64,000 nucleotides of DNA from Capronia americana (lineage: Eukaryota > Ascomycota > Eurotiomycetes > Chaetothyriales > Herpotrichiellaceae), in NCBI GenBank assembly GCA_016110215.1, contig JADWQD010000002.1, positions 1,054,001-1,118,000 on the forward strand, given 5' to 3'. A model generated the notes under the pieces. That model was not told the origin of the DNA. It saw only the letters and a program-made list of their open reading frames with translations, and ran no database searches. Shown here in pieces: positions 57,004 through 64,000 of this stretch. Made by a program: the position numbers and the translations under genes. How positions within the stretch are numbered: the first letter of the stretch is position 1; each line of letters starts with the position of its first letter.

Positions 57004-57635
57004 GCGACCACATACATCATAAACCTCGTAGCTGTACTGAATATCAGTACCGTAACAGCCTCAGATCAGATTATCGCACATTCGAGGTATGGATTGCGAG
57101 AACACCAACACGTAATTTGAACTCGCAACAAGTCACACGGTCAACTACATATTGTACCTGGACCACTAAAATTGTAATGTTAACCGAGTCTGGCCTCTAC
57201 CTACGAGAGTCCTACCTACATGCTCCGTACTGTGTACAAGTAGTGCTATGAGCTAAGGAGAGAGAGACCGGACTTCCCGACTATAATCGGCCTTTGTCAC
57301 CCCGCTCCTCCGACTCTTCGGAGTTTGACCCCATCCACGTACATACATACCTAGCTTATGAGGTACATACTATGTACACAGTACAGTACCAGTACCATTG
57401 GCACATGCATGACCCACATATGCACGTTTGCAGTACAATTACACAGTAGGTGAGAAGAGTCACGGAGAGTTTCATGTACGAGGTACTCACCCCGGCACCC
57501 CGCCATCATCACACGGTCACATTCCAAGTCAGTTTCCCCGTTCGCATCTCTCTCTCTCTCTCTCTCTCTCGGTTCTTGCTTGGAACGCTCGAACGCTCGA
57601 ACGCGCCTGGGTCCCCCTCTTCTCTTTCCCAGAAA

Positions 57636-57713
57636 GGACAGGACAGGACGGGACATTACGAGGTACGTGCGTGGATACACCCCTGGCCTGGCCTGGCCTG
57701 GCCTGTCCTGTCC
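57636..57713. repeat. Inverted repeat with tandem GGACA / CCTGG runs
   Basis: GGACAGGACAGG at 57636-57647 is perfectly complementary to CCTGTCCTGTCC at 57702-57713, separated by 54 bp. The right arm is preceded by four tandem CCTGG units. The arms could pair as a hairpin in single-stranded DNA or RNA. A terminator role is not expected in a fungus, and the function is unknown. Confidence 0.7.
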
Positions 57714-58043
57714 GGGCCGGTCTGATGCCGAGTGTCGAGTTTGAGTCTCAGTCTCAGGACCTGATTGATACATACATACGAGTACCGAGTACCTAGATAT
57801 TGATTGATGCTGTGCTGTGAGTGGGTGTTGTGTCCTTGAGTGCTCCGTTCCATTCCTCTTTTTCACCCCCTCCGGCCGGCGAAGGAAGGACCCCGAGATC
57901 GAGGGAGTGGCGCCGATGTAAATTAATCATGGTTGACTGATTCTAACTCCAACGGAATGCAAGGCACCACTGACTGAACCGAACCGGGCAGGACAGGAGC
58001 GTAATCCGGGGGTATTGTGCGATTGTACTCGGTACTGTAAGAG

Positions 58044-58050
58044 TATATAA
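58044..58050 (+). promoter_or_regulatory. TATA box of the PrpD gene
   Basis: TATATAA lies 101 bp upstream of the start codon at 58151, a suitable distance for a fungal TATA element with a short leader. The leader that follows is CA/CT-rich, with ACTAC repeats. Confidence 0.55.
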
Positions 58051-58150
58051 GCATAGTGCCGCTGTCGCCGTTGCTGTGCTTACTCTGCACGATAAACCAC
58101 ACTACGCTACACTACCTCCGTACACTACATACACTACACTCCCGCCCGCA

Positions 58151-59656
58151 ATGTCTCCTCCGTCTGCCGACAGATCAACCCCCCACGACCCAACCGCTGT
58201 ATCAAACCCGGCTGGCATTACCGGCAAGCTCAGCACATGGATCCACGACACCACCAGCGAGGACATCCCCGCCGACGTGCTCACGCGTGCCAAATACTTG
58301 ATCCTCGACGGTATAGCCTGCGGCGTTGTGGCCAGCCACCTGCCGTGGTCAGAAATCGCTGCCCGCGCGATATTCAACATGGAGCCCCAAGGCCAGTGCA
58401 CCGTCATCGGCTGGGGAGGGCAGAAGAGGTTGTCGCCACTGGCGGCTGCGATCCTGAACAGTACTTTTATCCAGGGGTTCGAATTGGACGATTACCACAG
58501 TACCGCGCCGTTGCACTCCTGTTCGATCTTGCTTCCGGCGCTGTTCGCCGCTGTCGAGTCGGACGCTTCAGGCAACACCTTCTCGGGCCAGGACTTTCTC
58601 CGGGCTTTTGTCGTGGGGTGCGAAGTTGGCCCTCGTGTGGGTTTGGCCCTGCATGGCGCGGACCTGTTGTCGAGAGGCTGGCATAGCGGGGCCGTGCAGG
58701 GACCTTCTGCCTCCGCGGCCGCGGTGTCCTCGCTCCTCGGCTTGCCGGCAGGGTACGTCGAATCCGCGCTCGGCATCGCATGCACACAGGCCGGCGGCTT
58801 GATGTCTGCGCAGTTCGGATCCATGGCTAAACGCATGCAACACGGCTTCGCAGCTCGAAACGGGCTGTATGCTGCCCTGCTGGCTCGCGAAGGATACACG
58901 GGCATCCAAGAGGTCTACGAGACTCCCTACGGTGGGTTTCTGAGCATGTTCTCCGAAGGAGTCACCAACTTCGAGCCGAAGTCACGGCCGGAGGAACTCA
59001 TCGATGGCCTCGGCGAGAGGTGGGAGGTTCACGGCATTCGTGTGAAACTCCACGCTGCCATGGCCGCTTTGCACGGCACGATCGACTGCATCGAGAAGCT
59101 GCAAACCCAGCACCCTGACTTGTTCTCGTCGGAGAATCTATCCAAGATCGAAGCGGTGACAACGCAGCACAGTAAGCCTGCGTTTGAGCATGGCGGCTGG
59201 GCCGCTCCACGCGATAAGCCGCTCTCGTCAACGGCCGCTCAAATGAGCATTCAGTACGCCGCCGCCGCGCAGCTGGTGGATGGGGAAGTCCTCATGGCTC
59301 AGTTCGGAGCGGACAAGTTAAATCGTCCGCTGTTGAGAGAGCTCATGGACAGAATCCACCCCACGCACAACAAGGAGTTCGACGTCGATAAGAAAAAGGG
59401 ATGGAGGACCGTAGTTTCTGTTAAATTTGCGGATGGGCACGAGGTGGAGACCTTCGTGGACGGCCCGAAGGGCATTATCCCCCCTGCATCAGAGGGGGAT
59501 ATCGTGCAGAAGTGGAGGATGCTTGTCAGAGATGTCCTTGATGAGAAGAGGAGGGACGAAATCGAGAAATGCGTGCTTGGTTTGGAAGGACTGAAGGACG
59601 TGGGGGAGTTGGTGAGGCTGTTGGAAGGTACGGTGAAGTGTCCTATCGTTGTATGA
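58151..59656 (+). CDS. MmgE/PrpD-family enzyme (methylcitrate dehydratase/cis-aconitate decarboxylase fold)
   Basis: Single-exon protein of 501 aa; the ATG at 58151 follows a TATA box and gives the usual family start. MmgE/PrpD enzymes dehydrate 2-methylcitrate (PrpD) or decarboxylate cis-aconitate to itaconate (CadA/ACOD1). Active-site features align by eye: GFELDDYHSTAPLHS (residues 109-123, Asp and His122), GWHSGAVQG (His178) and MAKRMQHG (Lys227). These positions correspond to acidic, His and Lys residues of ACOD1, but they are shared across the fold and do not settle decarboxylase versus dehydratase. There is no clear mitochondrial presequence and no C-terminal SKL. Context with the lyase, aconitase-like enzyme and MFS points to short tri- or dicarboxylate chemistry. 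Confidence 0.85.
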   Translation: MSPPSADRSTPHDPTAVSNPAGITGKLSTWIHDTTSEDIPADVLTRAKYLILDGIACGVVASHLPWSEIAARAIFNMEPQGQCTVIGWGGQKRLSPLAAAILNSTFIQGFELDDYHSTAPLHSCSILLPALFAAVESDASGNTFSGQDFLRAFVVGCEVGPRVGLALHGADLLSRGWHSGAVQGPSASAAAVSSLLGLPAGYVESALGIACTQAGGLMSAQFGSMAKRMQHGFAARNGLYAALLAREGYTGIQEVYETPYGGFLSMFSEGVTNFEPKSRPEELIDGLGERWEVHGIRVKLHAAMAALHGTIDCIEKLQTQHPDLFSSENLSKIEAVTTQHSKPAFEHGGWAAPRDKPLSSTAAQMSIQYAAAAQLVDGEVLMAQFGADKLNRPLLRELMDRIHPTHNKEFDVDKKKGWRTVVSVKFADGHEVETFVDGPKGIIPPASEGDIVQKWRMLVRDVLDEKRRDEIEKCVLGLEGLKDVGELVRLLEGTVKCPIVV

Positions 59657-62600
59657 TGCTTCTGAGTCCGCGTGTCGGAAAGTTTGGGCGAGAGGGTAGG
59701 CTCTATCGGCGCCGTCTTTCACATGCTTGACGCTGTTTCATTGACCAGGAGCTGGTCTTGATGAAGGACACGTCATGGACATACAGGGTACGGACTACTC
59801 ACCTAAATCAAATGTAGCCATGTTTGAACTTGTGTCTCTACGCGGTAGCGCTCGTCGAAGGAGTCGAGTCATGATGATTCCACGAATAACATGTCCAAAT
59901 CCGTATCGAAGTGCACTGGACCTGGAACGTTTCGATAACGGGAATGTCGACCCATTTCCCACAAAGTCGACGTGTCCAGTCACAAGAGGTACCTTCAGGA
60001 CAAGACAACGCTGTGGGCGACCTCCTAGTACCTTGGATCATTCCAAATCAAAATACCCGTGTCGTACCAAGCCATCAACCGGTCTCCAGCTCCCTGTACC
60101 TAGGGCTGCCAGCTGTTGTTGTCTGCCGAAACCCGGACAGGGACAGATCCAGACGGAAATCGAAACCGAATGTCGACGCTGTTTCACAGCGGCCCAACCG
60201 GGGATGTGTGTGCTGCGACCCGGTTGCTTGGGAACGCGATCTGGTTGGGAGAACATTGCGGAAGAATGGATCAGCTACCCGGCCCGGGAGGCTGGAGGCT
60301 GGAGTCCAACTTGGGCAGCTAGGACTACTAACTCGTTTGCGAAGGGGCACCGACCGTCAACCCACGACAAATCTCTCTGTAGAGGAGCTGCAGTCTCGAG
60401 GCGATCATGGAAGCCTATCATCAATAATCGCTGAATGGCGCGTTCCGTCTGGCGGCAAGTGGAATCATTGCGGACCCTGCGGCAAGTGGGCGCTGCAGGT
60501 ACTGAGGACCCTCCCCCTGGTCGGTCCTGGACTGAAGCTATGCCTGATCGAGAGGCTGACAAGATAATTTCCGAGACCAAAGTGGTGGATGCGGCCGTGG
60601 TCTGGGCGACACATGGTGACAAGGCCTAAAATGAGCCCCCCGGGCCTAAACAGCCACCAGATCACTGAGCGAGTCCTGCTGGTTTGCTAGATGATGGGGT
60701 TTGTCCTCATCCTGGGCCCGACTCGAGGATCATCGCTATCATTTTAGTTTGACACTGCTTGACCCATCCGGACGGAATGACAATACTTAGTTTGATAGCG
60801 ACATGGTGACGACCCTGGGCGAGCGAATCACCCTCGCAGACTGGCGAACAGCAGGACTGCCTGGTGTCCTGTAAGTGTCTGTTGCCAGCCAAGATTAAGG
60901 ATCTGGAGTGATTATTCCGGAAGGACGACTACAAGACCTTCGTTCCGTCCGCAGCTGGATGCTTGTGTGCAATAGTATGAGTTGACTGTGCGACGTGCCA
61001 GATCGGATGCATCAAAGTGGCGCAAACTGACTCCGACGGCGCCTTCACCAGAGCCACAAAGGGTCAGAGTGAGAGGCTGAAGCGGATATTCCCAACCACA
61101 TGGCTCATCAGCGAGCTGAGCGAGGGACAACGGCTCGCGCTTTTCTCAGCATCAAGCCAATCGGGGTGCGACACAATGGTTCTGCTTTGTGACTGGGCAG
61201 CGGATGCGAAACGTGTCAACCAAATCCTGACACCCCCAAAGAAGGCCGAGGTAAAGGAGATCGTGCGACATGTCCCCTTCGGCTTCCTGCGTAGCGGCTC
61301 CAAAAGCAACATCCGGGCCATAGATTATCCATTGATTGGGGAGAAGCAAGCGTAGTTGTGTGGAAGCCCAAATCGCGCCCATAAAACCAGACTAAGAGGG
61401 CATCGACGCGGCAGTCATTTTGCTCTCTACAAGCTGTGTTGAGATTCCAGTATCTTTGGCTTCAATTCTCCCCGGAACAGGAAATAGATTCTGCTTCTTA
61501 TGGTTGGGATATGTCGAAGCCTAGTCCAACAAGAAAAGGCCATCATGTTTGCTGTGGTCAGCGGAGTATCAAGTCAGCGGGCCGTGTGGATGAAGGAAGT
61601 GTGTTGCGCTTCTAGCTGCATTCTAGGTAGAAAGACTAGCAGACATCCACAAACCCTGGGAAGTGCAGGACGCTGAGGCTAACAACAGACAAGCCGGGGA
61701 AGGGAAGATGCAATTTTGCGGAAGCGTCTTTGACTGTGGAGACCGAGCAGCCGGACTAGGATTGAAGTCGGTTGGGTAAATGACGGGACGTCCCATTATT
61801 TCTTGTGATTTGGTAGGAGTTGGGGGGGGTGTATGTTATTCCGCAGAGACAAGACTGACTCGATGACAGTTCTAGTGTGACGGGCAGCGAGTTTTGTTGC
61901 CATGTTGTGGGTAATAACTGGAAGCTGTTCAGTTGTGTTCAGAGAGATCAAGGTAGTTTGGCGATCGAGGAGATAGGTAATTGCGCTTCAGTTCACCAAG
62001 CATTCCTCACTCTTGACTGTTTGGATTCTGGATGAACACGGTGACACGACCCGAGATTCTCGACGCCGTGGCGAATGAGGCATGCATCAACGAGGGGCAA
62101 GAATGTGAAGAGATCCGATCTCATGGTTGGCTCTGGCAACGAGTGACGTGCTGGACGAGAATGACGGTAGCACCATGACTATGTCAAATGCCAGCGACCT
62201 GTCAAAGTCGGCAGACGACGCATGGCAGGAGTGAGAAGGATCGGAAGGGATAACTTGAACGGATCGGGCGAAAACGCAGGTCGCCGGGGAGAGAAAGGCA
62301 CAGAGTGAGAAGGGGATGAGCTTCGTCTGATCGACGCTTGTGCAGGTACCAGGCACCCGGCCAAACTCAAACGGCGGAAGGCTTTATCAATGGAGCCCAC
62401 CCGTGCCAGGTTGTCGGGGCACACGCCAATGCAAGCCACCGCAGCGTTAAGGTAGCCTACCCACTCAACGGCGGCGGCGGATGCAGTATCGATTAGCAGG
62501 GGTCGCCCGTGGTCAAAATTAATTATTTTTTGGTTTTCTTGCCAGCTTTGCTTTTTGGTCTTGCCGCAAGTAATGATGCGCGCTCTGTGACCCGCTCTGG

Positions 62601-64000
62601 AGTGGCTGCAAGAACGGACTTCGTACTCGCGGAGTGTTTTCCCTGTTTGCATCGAAGCGTTGGCGGATGTTCTTCCAGCGCTGGCGAATTGACACCAATT
62701 CCACCAGCTGTGTGGCCGGTCCGGCGGTGGATTGGAAGACGATTCTCCAATGTTTCTAGTGTGCTCGTTTAAGCACGGTTCCATCACGCCTGCACACATC
62801 CACGCGCCAGCCCTTGCGTTAGCACATCACTTTTTAGCTCCGTCGCCCATCCCTTCCCACTGCATCTCATTAAATGCTATCTGGTGTCCCCGTGTCAACC
62901 GATACCACTCCTTCATCACTATCACTGCCTTTCAATTGGTATGAGGGATCTCCCACGCCTCTTCACTGTGTGCGACCGTCGTCGGATTCTGGGAGACTTC
63001 GCTCGTAGTTTTGGCGAGTCGAGTTGAGATCGGGCGGTTATCCCTTACATAGCAAGCTGTCAAACATGTCAAACGTGCTCGCCCATGTCCATCTAGCAGA
63101 GATATTACGAACTACGGATCCTTCACCGGAGACGTCCTGATGCCTCGAGAGTTCTTTCTGTGAATTGCCGCTGCACATGCCCAGGCCACCACACAGTGGA
63201 AAGGTCCATGCATGCGACACCGCAATCATAAGTCAGAATCCTGCTCCTCATCATCGAGTCGTTGCATTTAGTTTCATGCCTGGCTCGACTGCGGATGCGG
63301 GTTCCTGGCCTCCCGTCTGCTTCGAGATGGCCTCCGAGAGAGACGGGCTAACCTCAGACATGCCTACGAAACTCTGGCCCGCCCTGCTCCGTCTTCGGTT
63401 ACGCTGCGACTCGAGCCAAGCTAGGGAGAAATGGAAACACCCCTTAGCCTTTGGACTCAGTTTTAGGGCTCCCGCTCGCGACTAGGCTTCACGTCAGGCC
63501 CCACCACCCGCTCACCCAGCCTGAGGCAAGTGGAAGCCTTGTGGCTCGCCAGTGCCCCAAAAAGAAAAGCCGCTTGGAAAACAGGCCCTGGAATCGCGGT
63601 GCTATCGTAAGGTACCATCAAATTTAGGACCCTTCCGCCAGAATGGGTGGATAAGGGGTAACGGCAGCTGCCTCCCCGTCCACCTTATAACCATCGCATT
63701 TCCTTTCCTAGGCTGTTGGATGTTACACGCTTCGCTCTCTCAGTCACGTCTCTACGCTCTTTGCCTGTCCATCTTGTTGGGTTCCAGCCTTGCAGTTCTT
63801 TGCTCGTCACAGACCCGAAAAAGTGATCCAGCCCTGCCCCGAAGTTGAAGCATAATTGGCGTTCGAGAAACATCGGTTCGACAGATCACCACAGCCTCCC
63901 CGAATCGGACACATCTCTGGGCGTGTACAAAATCTAGCTGTTCGCAATCAAGCTATCCGAGACTCGACGACGTAGAGGGGCAACCTGTGCTGTCACGATT
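59657..64000. other. Gene-poor 4.3-kb region
   Basis: Several overlapping frames on both strands (for example 59775-60434 and 59911-60567 plus, 62179-62799 minus) lack domains, sensible starts or splice structure. A plus-strand frame at 62509 begins with a signal-peptide-like stretch but only from GTG. No transposon terminal repeats or recognisable transposase remains were seen. I cannot support any gene here. Confidence 0.4.

Larger units (their letters stand above)
57004..58150. other. Repeat-rich intergenic region upstream of the PrpD gene
   Basis: No gene is seen. It carries many GTAC-containing motifs (57340-57400, 57770-57795), a (TC)12 microsatellite (57547-57570), three copies of an 8-bp GAACGCTC unit (57583-57606) and a long inverted repeat annotated separately. 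The 3' end of the MFS transcript and the PrpD promoter lie here. Confidence 0.6.

Noticed and set aside
58151..59656. Calling the MmgE/PrpD gene a cis-aconitate decarboxylase (itaconate synthesis)
   Set aside because: The visible active-site residues are shared by dehydratases and decarboxylases of this fold, and a lyase lies in the same cluster. The narrower name is not justified.
59775..60567. Two overlapping 218-219-aa plus-strand frames and minus-strand partners
   Set aside because: Overlapping long frames on both strands without any motif are typical of chance open stretches; no transposon features are present.
62509..62772. Plus-strand frame with a signal-peptide-like start (residues like NYFLVFLPALLFGLA)
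   Set aside because: It starts with GTG, no upstream exon with ATG was found, and the downstream part looks random.

Overview
The window is nuclear DNA from a filamentous ascomycete (Pezizomycotina). Genes lie on both strands, are split by short GT-AG introns (about 48-145 bp) with RCTRAC-type branch points, and are not in operons. Marker proteins support this: a Zn2Cys6 regulator, a Fungal_trans_2-like regulator, a SesB-type lipase/NACHT/WD NLR, the SNF2 ATPase Mot1, Sec39, Sec61 gamma and a twin-CX9C complex I subunit. I cannot name the species; Eurotiomycetes or Dothideomycetes are plausible. All splice models were built by hand from reading frame and protein family resemblance.

Left part (1-26 kb): an exonuclease III-like AP endonuclease with an unresolved start; an F-box protein; a LIM-domain protein with an in-frame TAG inside the LIM zinc finger; a MAPEG membrane protein; a fungal transcription-factor-like protein; a secreted spherulin/germin-type cupin; MOT1, with two tiny 5' coding exons; a short complex I subunit gene divergent from SEC39; and a membrane-anchored Ser/Pro-rich protein.

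Middle (26-43 kb): a secreted lysozyme-like protein; a same-strand array of three diverged paralogues of a family I do not recognise (27.9-31.3 kb), sharing an FHx2Y ... WW ... [LI]P[ST]Q signature; a DCAF11/LEC14B-type WD40 protein; SSS1 (Sec61 gamma, 68 aa in three exons); a CPSF6-like RRM protein; a 951-residue Zn2Cys6 regulator; and a secreted Ser/Thr-rich protein.

Right part (43-60 kb): a candidate metabolic cluster. It holds an isocitrate-lyase/PEP-mutase-family lyase, a fused aconitase/isopropylmalate-dehydratase-like enzyme divergent from it, a ketosamine-kinase-like protein, the NLR, an MFS transporter and a MmgE/PrpD enzyme. The lyase, hydro-lyase and PrpD match the three catabolic steps of the 2-methylcitrate cycle without a citrate synthase, next to a transporter. 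This suggests catabolism, detoxification or export of an alkylcitrate- or itaconate-type acid. The last 4.3 kb holds no gene I can support.

Most interesting: the WW/PTQ paralogue array, the alkylcitrate-like cluster with an embedded NLR, and the amber codon in the LIM gene.
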